64,000 nucleotides of DNA from Pseudonocardia nematodicida (GCF_040105385.1 NZ_JBEDNQ010000008.1:1-64000); one strand, 5' to 3'; positions 1-8,341 are shown, counted from the first letter of the stretch. Program-made: numbers and translations. The notes: generated by a model not told the origin, from the sequence alone.

Positions 1-124
1 GCCCGCGATCAGCTCCACCATCGAGTCCAACGAGGCCACCCACCCGGCAAGATCCACCACGCGGTGATCATCACCGCCCGACCGGCCTCAGCCTCTCACG
101 ACACGCCCAAGTGCCGTTGCAGTA
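1..124 (-). mobile_element. End of an IS701-family element (truncated by window edge)
   Basis: Bases 1-124 repeat 55901-56024, the end of the complete IS701-family element at 54591-56024, essentially base for base. They include the first 19 codons of a minus-strand transposase (start codon ending at base 58) and the terminal inverted repeat, which ends with TGCCGTTGCAGTA at 112-124. The other end lies outside the window. The flank after the repeat is CTAC, while the intact copy is flanked by CTAG. Both copies point the same way. Confidence 0.85.
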
Positions 125-357
125 CTACCCCGCCAGTCCCTGGCTGCGCGGCTGTAACGAGAACGCCAACGGGCTGCTCCGCCAGTACTTCTCGAAGGGC
201 ACCGACCTCAGCATCCACACGGTCGCAGACCTCGCCCGCGTCGGAGCAGCGTCTCAACACCCGGCCCCGCGAGCGGCTCGGCTGGCGCACGCCTCTGCAG
301 GTCCTGGACAGCGTCGCCGACCACACCCCGGACACCGGGCTCGACGATCACATCTGA
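125..357 (+). pseudogene. IS30-family transposase C-terminal remnant, frameshifted
   Basis: Two adjacent plus-strand frames together give the C-terminal signature of IS30-type DDE transposases. One reads CENANGLLRQYF-like (here CNENANGLLRQYFSKGTDLS). The other continues as LNTRPRERLGWRTP. The frame changes near base 240. The N-terminal two thirds are missing because the IS701-family element abuts at base 124. No start codon or intact catalytic core remains, so this is a dead fragment. Confidence 0.75.
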
Positions 358-479
358 CATCCTCGATGACCAGCAACGTTGCGACGGTCGCCCGAATCCA
401 CCGCTCGGTCAAAGTGACACCTTCAAGCCGCCGAGCCAAGATCTTCTCGGCCCGGTCGAAGGTGTCAGGCATCAGCCCG

Positions 480-790
480 GAACAGACCGTCTCGGATCTA
501 CCCGGTACACACGCGGGTCAGTGCCTTGTAGCCCCCCGGACTCGGCCATTCCGAGCACCCCGTGGCCATCTGAACCGGCAGCCCTCGCCGGCCACCACCG
601 CGCTCGCTTCGTAGATCCTCTTGGGGGCACCACCTTCCTTTGCCGCTCCGAGGTCCGGCGGTGGATCACCAGCTCGGCGATGCGCCGGTTCGCCGCCGTC
701 AGCTCGGCCTTCTCGGCACTGGTCGGGCCCGGCCGCAGACGCTTGTCAATACGGTGCGAGTCGGCGGATCATGCTGTTGATCGCGGTCGT
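480..790 (-). pseudogene. Degenerate IS3-like transposase remnant
   Basis: Minus-strand frames carry pieces such as TSAEKAELTAANRRIAEL and then KRIYEASAVVAGEG. These resemble the coiled-coil end of IS3-family OrfA and the junction to OrfB in actinobacterial elements. The pieces are in different frames and separated by stops. The bases between 360 and 480 show nothing I recognise. Assignment is by style of sequence only, hence modest confidence. Confidence 0.4.
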
Positions 791-824
791 CCGCTCCGCG
801 CCGGTCGCGCGCAGTGTCGGTTGG

Positions 825-1352
825 CTATGCAACTCCAGTGACGGGGTCGCCTGTACTCCTGATCTGCTCCCAGGGAGGGCACGGTTCACAGTTACGGCGG
901 TTACACAGGCGACATAGGCGACGGAGTTCCTCGCTGTTCGTCACCGATGCCGCAAGAACAACGCCGAGAAGTTCAGCCAGCGTTGCTTGTTGTTCTTCGG
1001 AGAGAGAAGCGAGAATCCTAGTGATCGCGACATCTCGATCCTTCTGCATCGACCCAACCATCGCCGCCCCTTGGGGCGTAGGGAACAACATCACCGCCCG
1101 TCCAGAGGTCCTGCGTCGTTCCACCCAGTTCCGTTCGACTAGGCGATCAACGAGCCGAACGGTTCCGGGGTGCGTCAGCGATAGACTCCGGCGGAGCGTC
1201 TCGATGCTCATCGCGGGCTCGGCCACGATCGCAGATAAGGCCCCCGCCGCCTCTCCAGACATGCCAAGCCGATCGCTGGCGCAGCGTTGCACCGATGCGC
1301 TTACGACCTCGGCGAACGCCCCGACGAGGTTCGCGCCACGCTCTAACTCCAT
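825..1352 (-). CDS. MarR-family transcriptional regulator with C-terminal cysteine cluster
   Basis: This 175-residue protein has the MarR winged-helix layout: a dimerisation helix, then a helix-turn-helix (about residues 50-75, SIETLRRSLSLTHPGTVRLV) and a wing (RRRTSGRAVMLFPT). The C-terminal tail has CRLCNRRNCEPC, four cysteines (about residues 145-156) that could bind a metal or sense oxidation. It lies 53 bp after the SbnB-like gene on the same strand. A TATAGT hexamer sits a few bases before the ATG, so it may have its own, nearly leaderless promoter. It most likely controls the adjacent biosynthetic operon. MarR identity is firm; the ligand is unknown. Confidence 0.85.
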   Translation of the reverse strand: MELERGANLVGAFAEVVSASVQRCASDRLGMSGEAAGALSAIVAEPAMSIETLRRSLSLTHPGTVRLVDRLVERNWVERRRTSGRAVMLFPTPQGAAMVGSMQKDRDVAITRILASLSEEQQATLAELLGVVLAASVTNSEELRRLCRLCNRRNCEPCPPWEQIRSTGDPVTGVA

Positions 1353-1405
1353 GACTCATACTATAGCCACGGTCCATACCCTAAACGGGTGATCCTCGCC
1401 AACCC

Positions 1406-2389
1406 CTACCCGCTGGACGCGCGGCGCAGGGCGTCAGCGACAGCTACATCCAGGATGCCCATGCCGAAGGGGTTACTGATGATGATGTCTTCCGGCGCGG
1501 CTCTCCCAGGGTGCTGCCCGACGAGCACCTGTCCCAGAGTGCAATCGACCGGTCGTGCGGCCGTGCTGGAACTTGATTCGCCGGCCTCGCTGGGGCGGAC
1601 GATCTGACCTTGGGCGATCATCTTCCCCAGCACGCGCCCCTGACCTTGTTCGACCAGCCCCCAGTCGTCGACCACAAGCAGGTCGGCATCGAGGAAGACC
1701 TGCGGCATCAAATCGTCGAGTGACACGTGGGCGACAATACTTCCGGGGGCCAGCCACTCCGAAGGAATGTAACCTTGCGTCGATGTTGTGGTGCAGACTA
1801 CAACATCCGCGTTTCTTACCGCGCTTTCCGCTGTCGGTGCGACGTCTCCGCCCGAAACGTCTGCAATGTTTGCCGCTACCTCCTCATTGAGGTCGTAGAA
1901 CGTGAGCGACTCGACTTCTAGGTGTTCTCGAAATAATTCGGCGTGGCGGCGCCCAAGAACTCCACCCCCTAGAATAGCGACCTTGCTAAGGTTTGGAGCT
2001 CCCAACTCAGATACTGTGAGTAACGAGTAAGCTGCAGTCCGACTGGCCGATATCCAGCGTGCATCCAGCATGGCGACGGGGCGAGCCGTGTGGACGTCAA
2101 AAAGAAAGGTCCAACCCGACGCTCGCTCGATGCCCCGGTCGATATTTGCCAGACTGGCGTTCATTATCTTCAAGCCGACCGCGGGTGACTCACCCCATAG
2201 CGCGCCGGGAAGCGCGAGCGACCGAGCCGGCGCTCCAGCAGGCGTAGTCCAACTCATGTGGGCTTCCCGTGGAAGTGTAGTATAACCCTTCGCGTGAAGG
2301 ATTAGTGCATCTCTAACCACGGCGAGCAAGTCAATCTGCTGTTCACGAGCGAGTATTTCATCGCCATCAAGTATTTCTAGCTGGCCCAT
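1406..2389 (-). CDS. SbnB-like dehydrogenase (ornithine cyclodeaminase fold), 2,3-diaminopropionate pathway
   Basis: This 327-residue protein belongs to the ornithine cyclodeaminase/mu-crystallin superfamily. The NAD-binding turn is LGGGVLGRRHAELF (about residues 139-152), and ARWISASRTAAYS precedes it as in SbnB. In staphyloferrin B biosynthesis SbnB oxidatively hydrolyses N-(2-amino-2-carboxyethyl)-glutamate to L-2,3-diaminopropionate plus 2-oxoglutarate. An SbnA-like synthase in the same operon supports that reaction over ornithine cyclisation. It follows the RidA gene by 8 bp. Plain ornithine or alanine chemistry is the alternative, but less likely given the pair. Confidence 0.8.
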   Translation of the reverse strand: MGQLEILDGDEILAREQQIDLLAVVRDALILHAKGYTTLPREAHMSWTTPAGAPARSLALPGALWGESPAVGLKIMNASLANIDRGIERASGWTFLFDVHTARPVAMLDARWISASRTAAYSLLTVSELGAPNLSKVAILGGGVLGRRHAELFREHLEVESLTFYDLNEEVAANIADVSGGDVAPTAESAVRNADVVVCTTTSTQGYIPSEWLAPGSIVAHVSLDDLMPQVFLDADLLVVDDWGLVEQGQGRVLGKMIAQGQIVRPSEAGESSSSTAARPVDCTLGQVLVGQHPGRAAPEDIIISNPFGMGILDVAVADALRRASSG

Positions 2390-2397
2390 TTTTGTCC

Positions 2398-2778
2398 CTA
2401 GGAGAGTGTGGCAATTGCCCGAATTTCGACGAGGGCCTCAGGGCTAATAAGTTCGGTGACCCCCAGAGCAGTCCAAGCCGGATAGGGGTGTTGAATAAAT
2501 GCCGCCTTCACTTCAATGAACTTTTCCATGTTCTGTCGCAGGTCTACGTGATATGTCGTTAGCTCGACTAGATGGGCTAGCCTAGCTCCGGCCTCCGCAA
2601 GCGATTCAGACAAAGACAGAAACGCTCCTCGACTTTGAGATTCGATGTCACGGAGATCACTTTCGAGACCTGTAACTCCACTCACGAAGAGAAGTCCGTT
2701 TGCTCCGACTGCGTGCGACAAACCGAGTTGAGATTCCCACTGCGCAGTTCGTTTAACGGTATATCGAGAGAGCGCCAC
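2398..2778 (-). CDS. RidA/YjgF/Rid-family imine deaminase
   Basis: A single Rid domain of 126 residues. It shows the family's GLLFVSGVTG strand near residue 30 and a C-terminal ALVEIRAIATLS strand that carries the conserved arginine. Rid proteins hydrolyse reactive enamines or imines such as 2-aminoacrylate released by PLP enzymes. Here it sits 3 bp after the carbamoyltransferase gene and just before the SbnB-like gene. It probably clears 2-aminoacrylate from the PLP synthase, or acts on a pathway imine. A dedicated biosynthetic role cannot be excluded. Confidence 0.85.
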   Translation of the reverse strand: MALSRYTVKRTAQWESQLGLSHAVGANGLLFVSGVTGLESDLRDIESQSRGAFLSLSESLAEAGARLAHLVELTTYHVDLRQNMEKFIEVKAAFIQHPYPAWTALGVTELISPEALVEIRAIATLS

Positions 2779-2781
2779 CGA

Positions 2782-3693
2782 TTACCCCCTCAGCGTGCGA
2801 TCAAGGACGGCAACTGCACTTGAGTACTTTGCCTGGACTTGATCCCAAACTAGCGACCGCGTTCCATCGATCACCGCACTCATGACCTCCTGGCCTCGAT
2901 TAGCCGGCAGGTCATGCATAAACCAAGCCTTCGGACAATCAGCGATCAGCCGATCGTCTACCATGTAAGAGCGAAATTTTTCCCACCAAAGCGGATCTGA
3001 TTTACTTGTGCCCGTTGTCTGCCAACGCGTTGTATAGATTACATCAGTATGCGATGCGATTTCGGCAACACTGCCAAGCGGCCGAAGCTGGAAAGATGGG
3101 CATTGGAGATCTTCGATCTGCCGGATAGTTCTTTTTGGAACGTCGAAGCCGGGTGGGCAGCACAGCTCCAACGTTGTGTTCTCGTAACGGCAGAGTGCAA
3201 GCGCAAGCGCGGCCGCCGTGTTATTGCCCTCGCCGACGTACGAGACGGTGATCCCGTTGAGCGATCCAAGCCGCTCGCGAAGAACGGTCAGATCCGCGAT
3301 GGCCTGGGTAGGGTGTTCTTCAGCGGCCATCGCGTTGACCACGGGGACTCCAGATTCGTAGGCGAACTCCCGAAGCTCTGCCAACGGCCGGGCTGTGCGG
3401 ATGACGATCAGGTCAAGCATTGTTCCGAGAGTTCGGGCAGTGTCCGGCCAGGACTCTCCGGTGTTGGTCTGTAGGTCCGAAGGTCCGAAGGTCACCAACT
3501 GTGCACCAAGCCGCAGTGCTGCAGTCGAGAATGCTGTTCGAGTACGAGTGGAGGTTTTAGAGAAGTAAATTCCGCATATCGCCCCGTCCAGTTTCCTTGA
3601 GGGAGAGCCGGACGAGCGAAATACGTCTATCGACACTTCGACGAGCTTGTCGATATCAGCCCGCGAGACGTCGGCGAGGCTAATGAAGCTCAT
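2782..3693 (-). CDS. OTC/ATCase-fold carbamoyltransferase with altered amino-acid site
   Basis: This 303-residue protein has both carbamoyl-phosphate motifs: STRTRTAF (about residues 48-55) and HPTQ (about residue 128). The amino-acid site differs from ornithine transcarbamylase. The HCLP motif reads HDLPANRG (Cys to Asp), and the SMG loop is replaced by TTRWQTTGTSKS. The acceptor is therefore probably not ornithine. In viomycin-type pathways a carbamoyltransferase modifies a diaminopropionate residue. Beside SbnA/SbnB homologues, L-2,3-diaminopropionate is the natural candidate, giving 3-ureidoalanine (albizziine). It overlaps the upstream methyltransferase stop by one base (TAATG). Family certain; substrate inferred. 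Confidence 0.85.
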   Translation of the reverse strand: MSFISLADVSRADIDKLVEVSIDVFRSSGSPSRKLDGAICGIYFSKTSTRTRTAFSTAALRLGAQLVTFGPSDLQTNTGESWPDTARTLGTMLDLIVIRTARPLAELREFAYESGVPVVNAMAAEEHPTQAIADLTVLRERLGSLNGITVSYVGEGNNTAAALALALCRYENTTLELCCPPGFDVPKRTIRQIEDLQCPSFQLRPLGSVAEIASHTDVIYTTRWQTTGTSKSDPLWWEKFRSYMVDDRLIADCPKAWFMHDLPANRGQEVMSAVIDGTRSLVWDQVQAKYSSAVAVLDRTLRG

Positions 3694-4616
3694 TAGTTCC
3701 CCTCCTTGGAGAGCTTGACTTCGCCAAACAACGGGCGTCGATTATCGGAAACGATTTGCGAGGCCTGATGACGTGAGAGTTCAAGGGCCCAGAAACCTCC
3801 GAGGTCTTCGACCGCGTCCTCAACGGGACGTGACAAGTAGAACCTAGTGTGCAGATAACCTGTACGTTCTTCCACCGAAGCGTCGAGTCCAGCCTCGCGC
3901 AGCGTGGCCACCGTTCCATCACGCTCTTGCTTGCTAGAGAAGCGACGATGCGGAAAGAGAAATGGACTCGCCTCGGTCTTGTAGCCGTAGTCCGCGAATG
4001 CCATTGCTGAAGAGCGATAGTCTAGTGGGGTAAGAGCAAAATTGCCGATCCAACAGCGCCCAGGATCTTCAATCTGGTCTAAAATACGGCATACTGACCG
4101 CTCGGTAATATATCCATAGGCTCCACTAGATAGAATAAAGTTTGCTTGCTTTGCGACCTGGCAGTATTCGGCTGGAAGATCGTCGCGTTCTAGGTCTCCA
4201 GCCCAAGACCAACGCTGGACGCTCGTCCGCTGACAGAAATCAATTGCTGCAGCGCTCGGGTCAACGCCAAACACTTCAATCCCGGTCTTCCCGGTCGGGC
4301 TTTTGGGCGCTGTCTCCGGCCGATGGTGCCACAACTCTAGGTCAACCGTTGAAATATCATCATACTGGCGACCTTGCTGGAGCATAAGCGCGGATAGGCC
4401 ATACGAGCATCCGATGTCAACGACTCGCGGCGTTGCTAACGCATGCCGAAGGGCAAGGCGATCAATCAGTCGCGCGACAAAGTGTTCGACGTGATAAGGA
4501 ACGACATAGTCAAGATTTCTATACAGTTCGATCAATGGCACTGGTGATGACGAGCTGTAAACGTTACTGAAATCAAGCTTTGTCGACATGAAGTCCTCTG
4601 GGTCTGTCGCGTTCAT
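3693..4616 (-). CDS. Class I SAM-dependent methyltransferase-like protein
   Basis: A 307-residue protein with a Rossmann SAM site, RVVDIGCSYGLSALML, at about residues 64-79. An acidic second-strand residue follows in FGVDPSAAAIDFC near residue 125. About 60 residues precede the domain and about 70 extend beyond the usual fold. The start at 4616 is supported by an ATGA overlap with the upstream synthase gene; MSTKLDF nine residues later is an alternative. It is embedded in the diaminopropionate operon, so it may methylate the product or an intermediate. I cannot name the substrate or exclude a non-methylating relative. Confidence 0.7.
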   Translation of the reverse strand: MNATDPEDFMSTKLDFSNVYSSSSPVPLIELYRNLDYVVPYHVEHFVARLIDRLALRHALATPRVVDIGCSYGLSALMLQQGRQYDDISTVDLELWHHRPETAPKSPTGKTGIEVFGVDPSAAAIDFCQRTSVQRWSWAGDLERDDLPAEYCQVAKQANFILSSGAYGYITERSVCRILDQIEDPGRCWIGNFALTPLDYRSSAMAFADYGYKTEASPFLFPHRRFSSKQERDGTVATLREAGLDASVEERTGYLHTRFYLSRPVEDAVEDLGGFWALELSRHQASQIVSDNRRPLFGEVKLSKEGN

Positions 4617-5593
4617 AAGGACACCTCATCAATCGCTCTGTGCAATCTATCTTGCTGCGGGTAATGGGATCGTAGCCATGTACTGGAGTAGTGCAGATCA
4701 AGATATCGCTCACCGCCATCGGGCGATATTGCAACCACAGTACTTCCCGGCGGGATAACTGCAGCCATTCGTTCGCACGCGGCCAGAACTGTGCCCGTTG
4801 ACGCACCGGTCAAGAGCCCAGTTCTTCGCGCAAGGTTGGAACACATTTCAATCGCATCAGATTCCGGTACGACCACGGCATCATCCGGGGCTGTCGGGTC
4901 GAACAGTTTGGGGGGCACGCCGGCCCCGATTCCTGGCAGGTGGCGAACAGCTTCTGGTCCACCGAGTGTCACAGACCCAACGCTGTCGACTGCGACGAGG
5001 TAAGTAGATGGCGACTCTTCCCGAAATCGTCGAGCACACCCGGCAAAGGTGCCGGCAGTCCCGAGTCCGATGAACAGATAATCTACCGCCTCGACGTTAC
5101 GCAGGACAGCCTCTGCAGTTGTTTCGTAGTGGGCTGTGGAGTTCGCGCTACTAGCGTATTGGTTTAGCCACACAATATCTGGGCGAGCGTGGCATACAGA
5201 TTCGACAAGTCTTAACCGCGCATCAAGCAGAGGCTGGCCAGTCCACGCTTGCTCGGCCTTGATTACCTCGGCGCCGTGCGCCTGCATCTGTCGGATGTGG
5301 GCGGATGTTGACTTCGAGTCCGTTACGCAGATGAATTGATAGCTTCGGGATGCGGCTACGATAGCCAACGCTACGCCCAGGTTGCCGGATGATGACTCGA
5401 TAAGAGTGCCGCCCGGCCGTAAGAGCCCGGATCTTTCTGCATCATCGACTAGACCAACAGCTGTCTTCAGCTTGATTGAACCAGCGGGATTTAAGCCTTC
5501 TAGCTTAACGAGTAAGCGGGCATGCGGTATTATATTATTTACTTCGAGAAAAACTTCATCATGGACGATGAGATCTACTCGAGAGAAGATCAT
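4613..5593 (-). CDS. SbnA-like PLP synthase (cysteine-synthase fold), 2,3-diaminopropionate pathway
   Basis: This 326-residue protein has a fold-type II PLP domain. The Schiff-base lysine motif is NPAGSIKLKTA (about residues 35-45), followed by the substrate loop SSSGNLG and phosphate cup GLGTAGT. The GSIKLKTA form is the one I associate with SbnA/VioB-type enzymes rather than O-acetylserine sulfhydrylases. SbnA joins O-phosphoserine and glutamate to give the substrate of SbnB. Presence of the SbnB-like partner 2.2 kb downstream strengthens the call. It sits 41 bp after the first methyltransferase gene, and its stop overlaps the next start. Cysteine synthase is the main alternative. Confidence 0.8.
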   Translation of the reverse strand: MIFSRVDLIVHDEVFLEVNNIIPHARLLVKLEGLNPAGSIKLKTAVGLVDDAERSGLLRPGGTLIESSSGNLGVALAIVAASRSYQFICVTDSKSTSAHIRQMQAHGAEVIKAEQAWTGQPLLDARLRLVESVCHARPDIVWLNQYASSANSTAHYETTAEAVLRNVEAVDYLFIGLGTAGTFAGCARRFREESPSTYLVAVDSVGSVTLGGPEAVRHLPGIGAGVPPKLFDPTAPDDAVVVPESDAIEMCSNLARRTGLLTGASTGTVLAACERMAAVIPPGSTVVAISPDGGERYLDLHYSSTWLRSHYPQQDRLHRAIDEVSL

Positions 5594-5634
5594 CTAAGAA
5601 TAGTTTCCTGCTTCCGCGACGACTCGAAGTGCGT

Positions 5635-6444
5635 TTAGTTCTTATCGGCTACAACTATAAAGGTCATGGGAGGCCTTACCTCCAACGAGAGAAGTTCACG
5701 GTAACCGCTGTCAAGTTCGTGTTCGAACTCTTCGAACACCGTTATACGAAAGTCAGACGAAATCACCGCTCCAATGATGTCTGTAAGGTTGTAGTGGTAC
5801 CAATATGTGATCTCTTCTCCATACTTTTCGTCGCCGTAGTAGTCGAGTCCAGCGGTCGATACAAACGGCTCGGACGAGAAGTAAGGGTAGTGCATCTTGA
5901 TCTCTTCTCCCGGCTCTCTGTCCCTATCTAGCTTAAACATCTCAAGGAATGGGTGCGTCTCATACACTACGAGCTCGCCGCCAGGCTTTAGAATACGCCT
6001 TGCGACGTTAAAGTACTTAGCGAGATCCGGCATCCAACACAGAGCGCCTACAGTGACAAAAACAATGTCTGCAAATCCATCGAATCGACTTGGGATGTCG
6101 TAGACATTAGACTCGACAAACTCGGCATCAACATCGCAGACAGTGGCAATATCTTGCGCTTGTTGAATGAACTCGGCAGAAAAGTCGAACCCGACACCGT
6201 TTCGTGCTCCGAGCTGGAGCACGGACAGGAGTTCGCGTCCATTATTACAGTTCAGCTGGACGACGATCTTGTCGGCGATCTCACGGTCGGTCATGTGCCT
6301 CCGGAAGACCGGATCCAGGTACGCTGCCTCACCAGTCGCCATTCGCGACTTTGTTTCATCCAGATTGTGCTCTGCATGGCGTGCGGCAACTTCATTCCAG
6401 GCACGCTGATTCTGTGTCATCAGTTCATTGGGGTGAATGGACAT
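5635..6444 (-). CDS. Class I SAM-dependent methyltransferase
   Basis: A 269-residue UbiE/Methyltransf_11-type protein. It has an N-terminal cap (QNQRAWNEVAARHAE), a degenerate motif I region (VLQLGARNGVGFDFS, about residues 75-90), motif II (GFADIVFVTVGALCWM) and motif III (LKPGGELVVYETHPF). The typical DxGCGxG reads QLGARNG, a variant found in active relatives. It lies 28 bp downstream of the MFS gene, second in the operon. The late AT-rich codons match its neighbours and differ from the plasmid backbone. Substrate unknown; N- or O-methylation of the operon's amino acid product is possible. Confidence 0.75.
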   Translation of the reverse strand: MSIHPNELMTQNQRAWNEVAARHAEHNLDETKSRMATGEAAYLDPVFRRHMTDREIADKIVVQLNCNNGRELLSVLQLGARNGVGFDFSAEFIQQAQDIATVCDVDAEFVESNVYDIPSRFDGFADIVFVTVGALCWMPDLAKYFNVARRILKPGGELVVYETHPFLEMFKLDRDREPGEEIKMHYPYFSSEPFVSTAGLDYYGDEKYGEEITYWYHYNLTDIIGAVISSDFRITVFEEFEHELDSGYRELLSLEVRPPMTFIVVADKN

Positions 6445-6472
6445 GCTAAACCCTTCCGCCAGTGAGGTGATG

Positions 6473-7639
6473 TTATTTGGATGCGGTGGTGGTGCGACGC
6501 GTAAGCAATTGCCTCGCGAGCAGGACCATAACGAGAAATACGAGAGCTACAGCGGTTCCTAGGGCAAATCCTCCTGCGCCATGAACTTGCATTGAAGCAC
6601 CCACTGCTGGACTGCCGAATAGTCCGCCGATTCCCCAAACTGCGCTGCAAGCGGCGGTCCCAGCAATCAGCAGGGAACCCGTAAATCTCTGGCCGAGCCA
6701 TATGAGCGAAAGCGTGTAAATTCCGTAATAGAGCCCGCCCCAAGCGAACGATACGATCAGGGCCGGCACTACGCCAAGTTGGATAAAGTACATTGCCGAG
6801 AAAACGGTGGCCAACATTGCGCAAGCTACGATTAGCGCTATTCGATTGATCCGATCGGCGAGCCAGCCGATCGGATACATCAGGACAACACTTCCGGCGA
6901 TCATTGCTACAAGTAAGGTGCTCGAGACTCCCTCTGAGAAGTTCCGGAGAAGTCCGTACAGCGGCAAGAACGACATTGCGGCTTGTTCGACATACGCAGC
7001 GACACCAACACAGAGTAGAAGCACTGGAGCATGTCGAAAGAACCGAAATATGGAAGAAGGTCGATCCCCGACAGCCGTAGGCAGAACTGATCTCGCCCAT
7101 ATTAAGGGAATCAACGAAGCTAAAGGTAGAAGCACAACAACGATAAACGGCACTAGCGATGTTGCGCCCGTGATAGCAAGTATCCCAGGGCCGACTGCAA
7201 ATCCGATCGAGAGCAGCATGGAGTAAATGCCGACAGTCCGACCTCGGTACTCTTCGACGGCTAGATTGTTAATCCAAGTGTCGGTTGCAATGAAGATTGT
7301 TGCTAGAAAGACTCCAGTTACCAGTCTAAGCGGCGCCCAGAGCCAATGATTGTCAATGATTGCAATAAGCGACAAGCACACACTTACGCCGCTCAAACAT
7401 ACAACACACGTGCGATATAGCCCGACAGTCGCCACTATACGAGGCATTATGACCGCAGCAATCAACATACCTACCGGCATCATTGCCGAGTTAAGTCCAA
7501 TTTCCCACTCTGGAACTCCTCGATTTGCAAGAAGAAGCGAGAGCAAAGGGTACGTGAGTCCCTGGACGACCGTATAAACGGTGGCGCTGATCATCACAGC
7601 TACTATCGCAACCGTCCTACGTGGAATCTTGGTCACCAT
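6473..7639 (-). CDS. MFS transporter, probable exporter of the operon product
   Basis: This 388-residue membrane protein has about twelve hydrophobic segments in two six-helix halves. The loop between helices 2 and 3 (MPRIVATVGLYRT) fits the MFS motif-A position, and a second copy (WLADRINRI) marks the second half. The size fits DHA1-type drug or metabolite exporters. It is the first gene of the minus-strand operon, so an exporter or self-resistance role is plausible, although an uptake role cannot be excluded. The region upstream holds tandem 21-nt repeats that may be an operator. Confidence 0.8.
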   Translation of the reverse strand: MVTKIPRRTVAIVAVMISATVYTVVQGLTYPLLSLLLANRGVPEWEIGLNSAMMPVGMLIAAVIMPRIVATVGLYRTCVVCLSGVSVCLSLIAIIDNHWLWAPLRLVTGVFLATIFIATDTWINNLAVEEYRGRTVGIYSMLLSIGFAVGPGILAITGATSLVPFIVVVLLPLASLIPLIWARSVLPTAVGDRPSSIFRFFRHAPVLLLCVGVAAYVEQAAMSFLPLYGLLRNFSEGVSSTLLVAMIAGSVVLMYPIGWLADRINRIALIVACAMLATVFSAMYFIQLGVVPALIVSFAWGGLYYGIYTLSLIWLGQRFTGSLLIAGTAACSAVWGIGGLFGSPAVGASMQVHGAGGFALGTAVALVFLVMVLLARQLLTRRTTTASK

Positions 7640-7689
7640 GTTCTTGGCGGCACTCCATCTCGGACATGGCCGTTGACGTCTGGTGTTGA

Positions 7690-7731
7690 GTCGAGCTGTC
7701 GAAACGTCGGGTCGAGCCGTCGATACGTCGG
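7690..7731. promoter_or_regulatory. Tandem 21-nt direct repeats upstream of the MFS-led operon
   Basis: GTCGAGCTGTCGAAACGTCGG (7690-7710) is followed immediately by the same 21 bases with three changes (7711-7731). TCGA steps recur at near-helical spacing. The pair lies 51-92 bp upstream of the MFS start codon, where an operator would be expected. The MarR-type product at the end of the operon is the obvious candidate binder, but the repeats are direct rather than palindromic. Function is inferred from position only. Confidence 0.4.
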
Positions 7732-8341
7732 ATTGAGTCGCTAGTAGACATCATCTTGCGAGCATGCATGAGTCATGCATACCGCCACCTGGGTGATGAA
7801 CTCGTTGTTAGACGCAACTGCGACGTGCGGATCGAATCAGTCATTGAAACGTTGTAGTCATGCTAAAGCTGACTTCTCTCGGTAGAGCGAAATTAGGAGC
7901 TTGCGAGCAGAATCGTGATTGAGAAGCAGCATGTCGACTGGGTGAGCGCCGTGTCGTGACCGGTAGTTGAAGTGGACGGCCCAGAAATCGATCGAACCCA
8001 GACCCGTGACGACGAGCTTCGCATGAGAGGGATGGTCATCGTGCGCGAGCCGTTGCTAGCCGAGTTCCGACGCGCCGCTGTCGCCGCAGCCAAGTCCACA
8101 ACTAACAGTGCTCGTTCTGGCGCAGGCGCTAGCTGGCGAGCGTGCCAGTAGGTGTCGATCAGCGACAATGTCGCGCCACGTGACATTCTGGACATGTCAG
8201 ATGGTTTCGATCTGCCCCATGATCTAACGCTCCAACTTGGATACTCGACAAGCCAGCGCGTCGAATATCGTCGGCTCTACGTCCGTTCGAGTAGTCTTAA
8301 TCCCGCACGGCAGCAGTAATGGACGAGGAGGGCGATCTCCG
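7732..8341. other. Gap between biosynthetic operon and plasmid backbone
   Basis: I see no convincing gene. Short frames exist on both strands, including a minus-strand one ending at 7893, but none shows a domain, a good ribosome site or consistent codon bias. Base composition changes across this stretch from the AT-richer cluster to the GC-rich plasmid genes, so it likely contains the junction of the acquired cluster. Confidence 0.4.

Noticed and set aside
2782..3693. Anabolic ornithine or aspartate carbamoyltransferase for arginine or pyrimidine synthesis
   Set aside because: The acceptor motifs are altered and the gene sits among diaminopropionate-type enzymes rather than arg or pyr genes.
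7893..8195. 100-codon minus-strand frame after the biosynthetic operon
   Set aside because: Ser/Arg-rich, no domain, no ribosome site; an alternative minus frame in the same place is equally unconvincing.
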